Positions 13,888 through 20,609 of a stretch of 24,760 nucleotides of DNA are shown here, in pieces (position 1 is the stretch's first letter; each line of letters begins with the position of its first letter). The stretch comes from JAGOPO01 sp035524755 (GTDB taxonomy: Bacteria; Patescibacteriota; Minisyncoccia; 2-02-FULL-40-12; GWA2-44-9). The stretch covers positions 1 through 24,760 of the forward strand of contig DATKOD010000023.1 in assembly GCA_035524755.1 (NCBI GenBank), written 5' to 3'. The position numbers were made by a program, and so were the translations under genes. The notes under the pieces are model-generated. The model was given only the letters and a program-made list of their open reading frames with translations. It searched no databases and was not told the origin of the DNA.

Positions 13888-14931
13888 ATGGACGCAAAAT
13901 CATTCGACAAGATGGCGATCGATGTAGTCAAAAAAGCCTCGCCCAGCGTGGTGAGCGTCGCAGTGTCGAAATATCTCCCCCGCATGCGCGATATCGGGCC
14001 CGCGGAGCTCTTCGACCCGTTCATGCTCGGTAATGCCGAAGACGGCGCCGGCCAGAAAGTGAAGATCGGCGGCGGTTCCGGTTTTATCGCGAATTCCGAC
14101 GGTCTTATCCTCACCAACAAACATGTCGTATTCGACACCGATGCCGAATACACGGTCGTCCTCAATGACGGCTCCGAGCATCCGGCCAAGGTTTTGTCGC
14201 GCGACCCGATCAACGATATCGCGGTGCTGAAAATAGACGCGAAGGGGTTACCGGCACTCGAACTCGCGAGCTCGAAGGACATCGAACTCGGACAGACGGT
14301 CATCGCCATCGGCAACGCGCTGGGAATGTTCTCCAACACCGTCTCGCGCGGCATCGTCTCCGGACTCGCACGGAGCATCTCCGCATCGCTCGGCGGCGCA
14401 GCTGACGCAATAATGGAGAATCTCCGGGGTGTCATCCAGACGGACGTCGCCATCAACCAGGGCAATTCCGGCGGTCCGCTCATCGATCTGGACGGCCGCG
14501 TCGTCGGCATCAACACCGCCGTCATCTTCGGCGCGCAGAACATCGGCTTCGCCATTCCTATCGACTGGGCGAAATCCGACCTCGAAGATATCGTCAAACA
14601 CGGACGCATCATCAAGCCGTTCCTGGGTCTCACGTACGTCATGCTGACGCCGGAGATCGCCAAGCGGTACGGACTTCCCCGCGATCACGGCGCGATGGTC
14701 ATCCGCGACCGCCGCCCCGGCGCTGAAGCGGTCCTGGCAGGTTCCCCGGCACACAAGGCGGGACTCAAGGAGAATGACATCGTCACGAAGATCGACGGCA
14801 AAGACCTGGAAGCCGGCATGGACCTCATGGACCTTCTGCAGAAACACGCCGTCGGCGACTCCGTGAAGCTCACCTATCTGCGCCGCGACCATGAGCACGA
14901 CTGCGAAGTGAAGCTCGAGGAGCGCAAATGA
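13888..14931 (+). CDS. HtrA/Deg-type serine protease with one PDZ domain, no signal peptide
   Basis: 347 aa from ATG 13888; a GTG two codons upstream is in frame but sits between the -10 and the expected start. The chymotrypsin-like domain has His79 (LTNKHVV), Asp110 (INDIAVLKID) and Ser194 (NQGNSGGPLI), with the GIVSGLARSI activation loop. One PDZ domain covers about residues 250-345 (GAMVIRDRRPGAEAVLAGSP, HKAGLKENDIVTKIDGKDLE). HtrA proteases normally carry a signal peptide or TM anchor and act outside the cytoplasm; this one begins MDAKSFDKMAIDVVKKASPS with neither, so it looks cytosolic. It is divergent from prcB and followed after one base by the PAP2 gene. Confidence 0.95.
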   Translation: MDAKSFDKMAIDVVKKASPSVVSVAVSKYLPRMRDIGPAELFDPFMLGNAEDGAGQKVKIGGGSGFIANSDGLILTNKHVVFDTDAEYTVVLNDGSEHPAKVLSRDPINDIAVLKIDAKGLPALELASSKDIELGQTVIAIGNALGMFSNTVSRGIVSGLARSISASLGGAADAIMENLRGVIQTDVAINQGNSGGPLIDLDGRVVGINTAVIFGAQNIGFAIPIDWAKSDLEDIVKHGRIIKPFLGLTYVMLTPEIAKRYGLPRDHGAMVIRDRRPGAEAVLAGSPAHKAGLKENDIVTKIDGKDLEAGMDLMDLLQKHAVGDSVKLTYLRRDHEHDCEVKLEERK

Positions 14932-14932
14932 C

Positions 14933-15457
14933 ATGGATCTGTCCATCTTCGATGCATTGAACATGTTCGCCGGACACGGCATTTGGACCGACCGGCTCAT
15001 CGTATTCTTCGGTTCGTACCTGCAATACGTCATCGGCCTTGTGTTCGTCATCGCCGTGCTCTGGCCGGTACGCCGCTACCGACTCGCTATCGCAGCGATC
15101 GCTTCCGCCCTTGTGGCACGATTGGGTGTCAAAACGGCAGTTGTCCTGTTTGTGCACCGTGCGCGTCCGTATGTCGCGCTGGAAGGCATCAAGAACGTCC
15201 TCGGCCCGCAGCTGGGTGAAGAGTTCCAATCGTTCCCCTCGGGTCACGCGGTGTTCTTCTTCGCACTCGCGATGGCTGCGTATCTGTACGACCGCCGTCT
15301 GGGCTGGTGGCTCTTCGCGGGAGCGACGATCATGGGCGTCGCACGCGTCATCGGCGGCATCCACTGGCCCTCCGATATCCTGGGAGGGGCCGTCATCGGC
15401 ATCCTGACCGCATGGCTGATGGTGCGCTTCATTCCCGCATTGCGGCCCCGGGTATGA
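14933..15457 (+). CDS. PAP2 superfamily phosphatase, undecaprenyl-diphosphatase-like
   Basis: 174-aa membrane enzyme with the three acid-phosphatase motifs in order. KTAVVLFVHRARP is the KxxxxxxRP motif, FPSGHAVFFFALA is PSGH, and ARVIGGIHWPSDILGG is the RxxxxxHxxxD block. Hydrophobic helices surround them (LIVFFGSYLQYVIGLVFVIA, WWLFAGATIMGVA, VIGILTAWLMVRFI), giving 5-6 TM segments with the active site facing outward. BcrC-type members recycle undecaprenyl pyrophosphate for peptidoglycan synthesis; other members act on lipid phosphates, so the substrate is not fixed. It starts one base after the htrA stop and its own stop overlaps the smpB ATG (ATGA), so htrA-PAP2-smpB is one coupled operon. 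Confidence 0.93.
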   Translation: MDLSIFDALNMFAGHGIWTDRLIVFFGSYLQYVIGLVFVIAVLWPVRRYRLAIAAIASALVARLGVKTAVVLFVHRARPYVALEGIKNVLGPQLGEEFQSFPSGHAVFFFALAMAAYLYDRRLGWWLFAGATIMGVARVIGGIHWPSDILGGAVIGILTAWLMVRFIPALRPRV

Positions 15458-15900
15458 CCGACTTCACGCGTAACGCCAAGGCACTCCACGATTACGACGT
15501 CCTTGAGACCATCGAAGCGGGCGTGGTGTTGCGTGGCTACGAGGTCAAAAGCATCAAGTCCGGCCGTGCGCAGCTCAAGGGCGCCTACGTGCGCATCATC
15601 GACGGCACGGCATGGTTGGTCAGCGCGTCCATCCCTCCGTATCAGACGGGCAACATCCCCGAAGGGTATCAGGAACGCGCGGACCGAAAGCTCCTCATCT
15701 CCAAGCGACAGGTCGCGACACTGCTCGGTCTCCAGCAAGCGCATGGCGTCACGCTCATCCCGCTTCGGTTATATGAGAAGAAGGGGCTCATCAAACTGGA
15801 GATCGGCGTTGCGCGCGGCAAGAAGAAATACGACAAGCGTGAGACGCTCAAGAAGAAGGACGTCGCCCGTTCCCGGATGCGGGGCATGAGCGAGGAGTAG
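15454..15900 (+). CDS. smpB: SsrA-binding protein SmpB
   Basis: 148 aa, starting at the ATG that overlaps the PAP2 stop. SmpB binds the tRNA-like domain of tmRNA and delivers it to stalled ribosomes for trans-translation. It has the OB-fold hallmarks: NAKALHDYDVLETIEAGVVL, GYEVKSIKSGRAQLKGAYVR, then RKLLISKRQVATLLG, and the basic C-terminal tail GKKKYDKRETLKKKDVARSR that reaches the decoding centre. Length is normal. It lies 38 nt upstream of its RNA partner ssrA, which has its own strong promoter, so partner genes are adjacent but separately started. Confidence 0.97.
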   Translation: MTDFTRNAKALHDYDVLETIEAGVVLRGYEVKSIKSGRAQLKGAYVRIIDGTAWLVSASIPPYQTGNIPEGYQERADRKLLISKRQVATLLGLQQAHGVTLIPLRLYEKKGLIKLEIGVARGKKKYDKRETLKKKDVARSRMRGMSEE

Positions 15901-15901
15901 C

Positions 15902-15930
15902 TTGATTTTCAGTCTCTTCCGTGGTATACT
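15902..15930 (+). promoter_or_regulatory. Promoter of ssrA
   Basis: -35 TTGATT (15902-15907), 17-nt spacer, extended -10 TGGTATACT (hexamer 15925-15930). The expected start falls at about 15937-15939, at the mature 5' end of tmRNA, so little 5' processing would be needed. Confidence 0.8.
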
Positions 15931-15938
15931 GAGCACCT

Positions 15939-16293
15939 GGGGATGATCGGCTTCGACAGTGCCGTTCCATCGCCGAATGCTGTGTGCGGTTGGCCGGATA
16001 ACCGCTTGAAACACCGACCAAACGAATAACTGGCGCTTATCAGCCCAATTACGCGTTCGCATAACTTCGGTTACCGAACGCCATCCCTCCGCGACGCACG
16101 CTAGCGGACTCAGGGGTGTCATCGGCGAGCTGGTCTGACTACGCTGCATATCCGTAGCCGGACGAGACATTAGGTAGGCAGCTCAGTTCCCCTTCTGCCG
16201 GTCTCCCAGGGAGCTGATGCAAACAGACCGGATACCACAGTAGACGTTCGACGGTGTTGGCTCTGGACGTGGGTTCGATTCCCACCATCTCCA
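15939..16293 (+). ncRNA. ssrA: Transfer-messenger RNA (tmRNA)
   Basis: 355 nt. The tRNA-like ends pair as GGGGATG with CATCTCC (one G.U), and the 3' part has a standard T-arm (GTGGG-TTCGATT-CCCAC) with discriminator A; CCA is not encoded. The 5' consensus GATCGGCTTCGACAGTG is present. The tag reading frame ends at TAA 16062-16064. The codons before it read GGC GCT TAT CAG CCC AAT TAC GCG TTC GCA, giving GAYQPNYAFA. GGC at 16032 is the preferred resume codon because an A lies four bases before it (TAACT), as in other tmRNAs. The remainder should form the pseudoknots, not drawn here. Confidence 0.95.
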
Positions 16294-16322
16294 CTACGAA
16301 GTTCTTTCCATAGGAGGCAGCC

Positions 16323-16646
16323 GTGAAGACACTGCTCTTTGCGATCATGGCGTTCGCCGCGTGTGTGGGTGTGATCGCCTACTTCGGGTACAAGCACCCG
16401 GAACCGCAGCACTCACTGCAGACGTTCGTGTCCATCTCGCCGAACGGCCACGTCGTCCGGCTGGACGTCAGGGGTTTCAAGGACAACCGGGACCTCGACG
16501 CCCAGGTCGACGCGTTCCTGCAGCTGCACCCGGAGATGCTGTGCACGAGTGCGACGTTCGACTGCATGCAGAACTCGTGCAGCATCACGCTCCTCTGCCA
16601 GTCCGCGCCCGTGGAGAACGCGCAGGACCACACCGGCCCGCCTTGA
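16323..16646 (+). CDS. Small TM-anchored Cys-containing protein
   Basis: 107 aa from GTG 16323, decided by a strong AGGAGG ending 5 nt before. The N-terminus is one hydrophobic helix (LLFAIMAFAACVGVIAYFGY) that may be an anchor or a signal; the rest is soluble. Four Cys cluster late in the protein (PEMLCTSATFDCMQNSCSIT, then LLC), which could form two disulfides if exported. The middle reads like a short beta domain (FVSISPNGHVVRLDVRGF). No family is recognised. All Lys codons are AAG and the Shine-Dalgarno is strong, a style shared with the proteasome genes and unlike most neighbours. The stop codon lies in the loop of its own terminator. Confidence 0.75.
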   Translation: MKTLLFAIMAFAACVGVIAYFGYKHPEPQHSLQTFVSISPNGHVVRLDVRGFKDNRDLDAQVDAFLQLHPEMLCTSATFDCMQNSCSITLLCQSAPVENAQDHTGPP

Positions 16647-16662
16647 CGGCGGGCCGTTTCTT
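16634..16662 (+). terminator. Terminator overlapping a stop codon and the next -35
   Basis: CGGCCCGCC (16634-16642) and GGCGGGCCG (16648-16656) pair perfectly over 9 bp, with TTGAC as loop and a TTTCTT tail. The TGA stop of the 16323 gene lies in the loop. Confidence 0.8.
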
Positions 16663-16670
16663 GCCATACT
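16643..16670 (+). promoter_or_regulatory. Promoter of the 16678 gene, leaderless spacing
   Basis: -35 TTGACG (16643-16648), 16-nt spacer, extended -10 TGCCATACT (hexamer 16665-16670). The ATG is 7 nt past the -10, at the expected start site. Confidence 0.65.
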
Positions 16671-16677
16671 GGCGCAC

Positions 16678-17250
16678 ATGAATTCACGCATACTCATTCG
16701 CGTCGGGTTGGGCATAGTGATCGTCGGTCTTATCGTCGCGGCTGCCTGGCGCGGAGGATATTTGAAGAATTTTTCGGGTCCGGCAACGTCACCCGAAGTG
16801 TCTGCATCACCGAGTCCCGTCGCTGAAACTCCACCCACGTTCACGTACGCGAAAGCGCCGAGCGATTGGCCGGTGTATTCCAGCGCGTCCTTGGGATTCA
16901 AGGTCCCGTACCCGAAAGACTGGGTCGTCGCGTCCTGCGGTGAGTCATGCGTCGCATGGGCACTGGCGAGCTCGTCACAGGATCTATTCTCCGGCGTCAC
17001 GGTCACCGACGGACTGTTGGCCGATACGCTGACGCAGGCGAAGCCATACGTGGTCGCGTCGGCATCGGTCACCCTCAACGGCATCGTGTGGACACGCCTC
17101 TCACTCCGCCATCCGGTCACCGGCGAAATCTTCACTTCGCACTTCGTCCAGCGCGGCACGAAACTCGTCGAATTCGGTATCAGTTCCGTCGACCCGGTCC
17201 TGGTCAAGGAATACGGCCAGATGCTGGACTCTTTCGTCTTCACGAAGTAG
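16678..17250 (+). CDS. TM-anchored protein with PsbP/LpqN-like domain
   Basis: 190 aa. The N-terminus has a TM helix (IRVGLGIVIVGLIVAAAW), a Ser/Pro linker (SPEVSASPSPVAETPP) and then an alpha/beta domain beginning SLGFKVPYPKDWVV and ending EYGQMLDSFVFTK. The YP.DW.V opening and F.F ending are typical of the PsbP/LpqN-like fold common in exported proteins of many bacteria; such domains bind small ligands or partners, but no function is assigned here. Two Cys (ASCGESC) may form a disulfide. The ATG is at a leaderless distance from its -10; no Shine-Dalgarno. The exonuclease-like gene starts 9 nt downstream. Confidence 0.85.
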   Translation: MNSRILIRVGLGIVIVGLIVAAAWRGGYLKNFSGPATSPEVSASPSPVAETPPTFTYAKAPSDWPVYSSASLGFKVPYPKDWVVASCGESCVAWALASSSQDLFSGVTVTDGLLADTLTQAKPYVVASASVTLNGIVWTRLSLRHPVTGEIFTSHFVQRGTKLVEFGISSVDPVLVKEYGQMLDSFVFTK

Positions 17251-17259
17251 TGCGTCGCC

Positions 17260-17787
17260 ATGCGACTGCGCGAACGGCCCATCGCCATCACCGACATCGA
17301 GACCACCGGTCTGGATGCGTCGGTGCATGAGATCGTCGACCTCGCGCTTCTCGTCGTAGACCCGCAGTCATTGAAGATACGCGACGAATACCATGCGCGC
17401 ATAAAACCGCTCAACATCCGCACCGGCGCCCGGCGCGCGTTGGATGTCATCGGCTACAGTTCCCGCGCATGGGCGAACGCCGTTGACCTGGAAACGGCGC
17501 TGACCGTGTACGCGCAGAAGGCCGCCGATGCGGTGTTCTGTTCGTACAACGTCTTCCTGACCTACTCGTTCCTGGATGCCGGCTTCAAATCCGCCGGCGT
17601 GGAAGATCCGACCGATTATCATCGGTTGGATCTGTTCACGCTCGCTTGGTCGCGGCTCGGAATGGCATCGCCGAGCTTCGATCAGATATGCCGTAAGCTC
17701 GATGTCGCGCCGGAGCCCAAACCGCATCGCGCCAGTATCGGCGCCGCCAAACAATTGGCGGTATTGCGCGCGCTTCTCTACCGATGA
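17260..17787 (+). CDS. DnaQ-like (DEDDh) exonuclease fold, degenerate active site
   Basis: 175 aa, the size of one RNase T/DnaQ domain. Exo I is intact (AITDIETTGLDA, with Asp12 and Glu14). Exo II, normally HNxxFD, aligns with SYNVFLTYSFL, so the metal Asp is lost (Thr101). Exo III, normally HxxxxD, keeps His156 but reads HRASIGAAK, with Gly161 for Asp. Two of four metal ligands are therefore missing and nuclease activity is doubtful; a binding or structural role is possible. It could instead be a family variant with shifted ligands (Asp106 and Asp124 are nearby). Its stop overlaps the ATG of the thermonuclease gene (ATGA), so the two are co-translated. Confidence 0.85.
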   Translation: MRLRERPIAITDIETTGLDASVHEIVDLALLVVDPQSLKIRDEYHARIKPLNIRTGARRALDVIGYSSRAWANAVDLETALTVYAQKAADAVFCSYNVFLTYSFLDAGFKSAGVEDPTDYHRLDLFTLAWSRLGMASPSFDQICRKLDVAPEPKPHRASIGAAKQLAVLRALLYR

Positions 17788-18311
17788 AACGCAATCTGCG
17801 GATCGCCATTCCGTTCGTACTGTTCGGCATAGGCATTGCAACCTGGCAAGCAGCCAGACCCGTCCCGCCGACCACAACCCTGGCCGCTTCGTTTTCTCCC
17901 GTCCCGTCCGGATTCGTCCATGTCATACGTGTCGTGGACGGAGACACCATCGTCGTTGACGGGAACCAGAAGGTACGCTTCGTCGGCGTGAATACGCCCG
18001 AAACGGTCAGTCCGACGAAACCGGTGCAGTGTTACGGCCCCGAAGCCAGCGCGTTCATGAAATCCCTCCTCGTTCCAGGTACCCCGGTTCGCCTGGTCAA
18101 GGATATCAGTGAGACCGACAAATATGGCCGCTTGTTACGGTACGTATACATGGAAGACGGCACGTTCGTGAATTTGGTCCTCGTGCAGGACGGCTATGCG
18201 CAGGTGAACACCTACCCGCCCGACATCGCACACGCTCATGAGTTCCAGACCGCGCAGGCGGCTGCGAAAGCGGCCGGACGCGGCATGTGGAGTGCCTGCC
18301 CGATGCAATAG
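17784..18311 (+). CDS. Exported thermonuclease (SNase-like)
   Basis: 175 aa. A TM or signal segment (IAIPFVLFGIGIATWQAA) leads into a staphylococcal-nuclease domain. HVIRVVDGDTIVV carries Asp52 (Asp21 equivalent), KVRFVGVNTPE carries Arg65 (Arg35) and Glu73 (Glu43), and DKYGRLLRYVY carries Arg116 (Arg87). The Asp40 position is Asn70, a change seen in a number of SNase homologues. SNases cleave DNA and RNA with calcium; an exported nuclease fits an organism that may scavenge nucleic acids, which is inference. Its ATG overlaps the upstream stop. The infC promoter begins 10 nt after its end. Confidence 0.92.
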   Translation: MKRNLRIAIPFVLFGIGIATWQAARPVPPTTTLAASFSPVPSGFVHVIRVVDGDTIVVDGNQKVRFVGVNTPETVSPTKPVQCYGPEASAFMKSLLVPGTPVRLVKDISETDKYGRLLRYVYMEDGTFVNLVLVQDGYAQVNTYPPDIAHAHEFQTAQAAAKAAGRGMWSACPMQ

Positions 18312-18320
18312 GCCGGGGAC

Positions 18321-18349
18321 TTGGCAAATCCGACCCGCCGTGGTATCCT
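18321..18349 (+). promoter_or_regulatory. Promoter of infC-rpmI-rplT
   Basis: -35 TTGGCA (18321-18326), 17-nt spacer, extended -10 TGGTATCCT (hexamer 18344-18349). The leader to TTG is about 19 nt, too short for the long regulatory leaders known upstream of some infC operons. Confidence 0.75.
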
Positions 18350-18375
18350 GAGTCCCGTTCCGATCACCACCACAC

Positions 18376-18924
18376 TTGGCCATCAAGCAGCTTCGAGTCA
18401 ATCTACAGATCCGCGTTCCCGAGGTCCAAGTCATCGGACCTGACGGCAAGCAACTGGGCGTCATGAAGACCTTCGACGCACAGCGCCTCGCCCGTGAATC
18501 GGACCTGGACCTGGTGGAAGTCAGCCCCACGGCGAGCCCGCCCATCGCCAAGATCATGGACTACGGGAAGTACCAGTACCAGAAGTCCAAGGAAGAGAAA
18601 GCGAGGCCGAGGGTGAAGGAACAGAAGACCAAAGCCGTCCGCGTAGGGTTCAAGACCGGCGTGCACGACCTGGCATTCATTGCAAAGAAAGCCGACGAAT
18701 TCCTTGGTGAAGGACACTGGGTCAAGGTGGAACTGACGCTCCGCGGACGTGAAAAGGCGTTCCCCGAGCGCGGCCTGGAACAGCTCCAACGGTTCCTCAC
18801 CTACCTGAAAATCCCCTTCATCCGCCAGGGTCAGCCAATGCGGGGACCCTACGGCTGGGTGCTCGTCATCCAGAAGGACAAGAAAGCGGCCCCGAAACCG
18901 ACAACCGATGGCACACACGCATAA
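18376..18924 (+). CDS. infC: Translation initiation factor IF-3
   Basis: About 182 aa. IF-3 binds the 30S subunit, blocks premature 50S joining and rejects non-initiator tRNAs and unusual start codons. NLQIRVPEVQVIGPDGKQLG is the N-domain, DLDLVEVSPTASPPIAKIMD and YGKYQYQKSKEEKAR lead into the linker, and KTKAVRVGFKTGVHDL opens the C-domain. No ATG exists near the required start; the first Met would remove the conserved N-domain start. TTG at 18376 is the best initiator, with ATC at 18382 an alternative. A non-AUG infC start is the known basis of IF-3 autoregulation in E. coli (AUU). The end overlaps rpmI by 17 nt. Confidence 0.95.
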   Translation: MAIKQLRVNLQIRVPEVQVIGPDGKQLGVMKTFDAQRLARESDLDLVEVSPTASPPIAKIMDYGKYQYQKSKEEKARPRVKEQKTKAVRVGFKTGVHDLAFIAKKADEFLGEGHWVKVELTLRGREKAFPERGLEQLQRFLTYLKIPFIRQGQPMRGPYGWVLVIQKDKKAAPKPTTDGTHA

Positions 18925-19120
18925 ATCAAACCGTTCGCTCGCCAAGCGCATCAAGATCACCGGCACCGGAAAGGTTTTTAAGCGCAAGCCGGGCCAGAAC
19001 CATTTCAATGCAAAGAACACCGGCGCTGAAGGGCTGGCGAAGCGCGGCTTCAAGGAAAGCCCGAAGTCGTTCGCCAAGTCCTTCCAGGCACTGCTTCCCG
19101 GTGAAGGTATCGCGTCGTAA
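18908..19120 (+). CDS. rpmI: Ribosomal protein L35 (bL35)
   Basis: 70 aa, very basic. THKSNRSLAKRIKITGTGKV matches the bL35 core, followed by FKRKPGQNHFNAKNTG. It is slightly longer than most L35 and lacks the usual PKMKTHK opening, having AHTHK instead. It starts inside the infC 3' end (17-nt overlap), so its translation is probably coupled to infC. The rplT ATG is 9 nt downstream. The infC-rpmI-rplT order is near universal in bacteria. Confidence 0.95.
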   Translation: MAHTHKSNRSLAKRIKITGTGKVFKRKPGQNHFNAKNTGAEGLAKRGFKESPKSFAKSFQALLPGEGIAS

Positions 19121-19129
19121 TCCCGCACC

Positions 19130-19471
19130 ATGACCCGCGTCAAACGAGGAACAACCTCCAATGCCCGTCGCAAGCGCCTGTTGAAGCACGCGAAGGGTTT
19201 CATGTGGACCCGCTCCACGAAGTTCCGCACCGCCAAGGAAGCACTGTTGCACGCGTGGTCGCACCAGTTCAAGGACCGCAAGATCAAGAAGCGCACGTTC
19301 CGCCGTCTCTGGCAGGTCCGCATCTCCGCCGCCGCGCGCGAGAACGGCATCTCCTACTCCCGGCTCATCGCCCAGCTGAAAGCCGCCAACATCGAACTCG
19401 ACCGCAAGGTGCTCTCCGACATCGCGGCCACGCGCCCGGCGGTCTTCAAGCAGATCATCGCGACGAAGTAG
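19130..19471 (+). CDS. rplT: Ribosomal protein L20 (bL20)
   Basis: 113 aa. L20 binds 23S rRNA early in 50S assembly. RVKRGTTSNARRKRLLKHAK is the basic N-terminal extension, and GFMWTRSTKFRTAKEALLHA, WQVRISAAARENGISYSRLI and LSDIAATRPAVFKQII form the globular part. Lys codons are almost all AAG, as expected for a highly expressed gene here. It ends the ribosomal operon; the extended -10 of tRNA-Glu begins 10 nt after its stop with no hairpin between. Confidence 0.97.
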   Translation: MTRVKRGTTSNARRKRLLKHAKGFMWTRSTKFRTAKEALLHAWSHQFKDRKIKKRTFRRLWQVRISAAARENGISYSRLIAQLKAANIELDRKVLSDIAATRPAVFKQIIATK

Positions 19472-19480
19472 TCGGGATTC

Positions 19481-19489
19481 TGCTACAAT
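19481..19489 (+). promoter_or_regulatory. Extended -10 of tRNA-Glu
   Basis: TGCTACAAT (hexamer 19484-19489); the expected start is about 19497, next to the tRNA 5' end at 19498. No -35 match is seen. It probably also drives tsaD. Confidence 0.65.
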
Positions 19490-19497
19490 CGGCTCAT

Positions 19498-19572
19498 GGC
19501 CCTGTCGTCTAGTCTGGCCTAGGACACCGGATTTTCATTCCGGTAACACGGGTTCAAATCCCGTCGGGGCTA
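19498..19572 (+). tRNA. tRNA-Glu(TTC)
   Basis: 75 nt. The acceptor is GGCCCTG/CGGGGCT with G.U pairs at 1:72 and 6:67, the anticodon arm CCGGA-TTTTCAT-TCCGG with anticodon TTC, the T-arm ACGGG-TTCAAAT-CCCGT, and the discriminator A. CCA is not encoded. The tsaD ATG is 5 nt past the discriminator. Confidence 0.95.
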
Positions 19573-19577
19573 CACGT

Positions 19578-20609
19578 ATGGTTATTCTCGGTATCGAAAC
19601 GTCGTGCGATGAAACGGCGGTCGCGATCGTCGAAGAGCGCGACGGTGTGTTCACGGTGCGCTCCAGCGTCGTGTCCAGCCAGATCGCCATGCATGAGAAG
19701 TTCGGCGGCGTCGTGCCGGCGCTCGCCGCGCGAGAACATGCCGCCAACATCGAGCATGTCTTCAACACGGCGTTGAAAGAAGCGGGTATCACCGATCCGG
19801 AGCGCGACATCGATCTCATCGCAATCACCCGCGGTCCCGGCCTCGGACCCGCCCTGTTGGTCGGCCTGATGTTCGCGCGCACGCTGGCGTGGAAATGGAA
19901 CAAGCCGCTGGTCGGCGTGAACCATTTGGACGGGCACATCCACTCGAACTGGCTCCGCGATGACCCGCCCGGCGATATCGTTCCGGCACTGAACCTGGTG
20001 GTGTCGGGCGGCCACACGGAGCTCGTGCTCATGCGCGGTCATGGGGATTACGAAATCATCGGTGAGACCCGCGATGACGCCGTCGGCGAGGCGTTCGACA
20101 AGGTCGCGCGTCTTCTGGACCTCGGGTACCCGGGCGGACCGAAACTTTCAAAGCTCGCCGAGACCGGTGACCCGACGGCATACGCGCTGCCGCGTCCGAT
20201 GCTCACGTCCGGTGATTCTGACTTCTCGTACTCGGGATTGAAGACCGCGGTGCTGTATCTCATCCGTGACCTCGGCGGCGAACTGACCGGCAAACAGAAG
20301 GCGGATATCGCCGCGTCGTTCCAAGCCGCCGCCATTGATGTGCTCATCGGGAAGACGTCACGCGCCGCGACGATGCTGGGCGTGCATGCTCTGTTGTTGT
20401 CGGGCGGTGTCAGCGCCAACACGCTTCTGCGTTCACGACTTCGGGAACTGGGAACGCAGCTGCGGTTGCCGGTGTTCATCCCCGACCTTGCCTGGACCGG
20501 CGACAACGCCGCGATGATCGCGGTGGCCGGCTTCTTCGCCGCCCGAAAAGAAAAGACCGTCTCATGGGAGACGGTCGTGATGGACGCGAACCTGCGGCTT
20601 GGCGTCTAG
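19578..20609 (+). CDS. tsaD: tRNA N6-threonylcarbamoyladenosine transferase TsaD
   Basis: 343 aa. TsaD transfers threonylcarbamoyl to A37 of tRNAs reading ANN codons, with TsaB, TsaE and TsaC elsewhere. The ASKHA fold shows in LGIETSCDETAVAIVE, the metal motif HLDGHIHSN (with GVN before it), VVSGGHTELVLM, DDAVGEAFDKVARLL and LLLSGGVSANTLLR. Length is normal and it carries no fusion. The ATG is 5 nt beyond the tRNA-Glu discriminator with no Shine-Dalgarno, so the transcript is probably tRNA-tsaD and processing would expose a 5-nt leader. It ends against a convergent gene, sharing the CTAG that forms both stop codons. Confidence 0.97.
   Translation: MVILGIETSCDETAVAIVEERDGVFTVRSSVVSSQIAMHEKFGGVVPALAAREHAANIEHVFNTALKEAGITDPERDIDLIAITRGPGLGPALLVGLMFARTLAWKWNKPLVGVNHLDGHIHSNWLRDDPPGDIVPALNLVVSGGHTELVLMRGHGDYEIIGETRDDAVGEAFDKVARLLDLGYPGGPKLSKLAETGDPTAYALPRPMLTSGDSDFSYSGLKTAVLYLIRDLGGELTGKQKADIAASFQAAAIDVLIGKTSRAATMLGVHALLLSGGVSANTLLRSRLRELGTQLRLPVFIPDLAWTGDNAAMIAVAGFFAARKEKTVSWETVVMDANLRLGV

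Noticed and set aside
13662..14663. Minus-strand open frame of about 330 codons across prcB start and htrA
   Set aside because: Antisense to the HtrA catalytic domain; its Ser/Pro/Arg composition is typical of a shadow frame.
16323..16646. Possible Pup-like modifier for the proteasome
   Set aside because: It has a TM/signal helix and ends in GPP, not the GGQ/GGE tail of Pup-type modifiers.
16413..17450. Minus-strand open frame of about 345 codons
   Set aside because: It is antisense to three + strand genes and crosses a terminator and a promoter; no family features.
18403..19350. Minus-strand open frame of about 315 codons over infC-rpmI-rplT
   Set aside because: Antisense to three ribosomal-operon genes; no domain.
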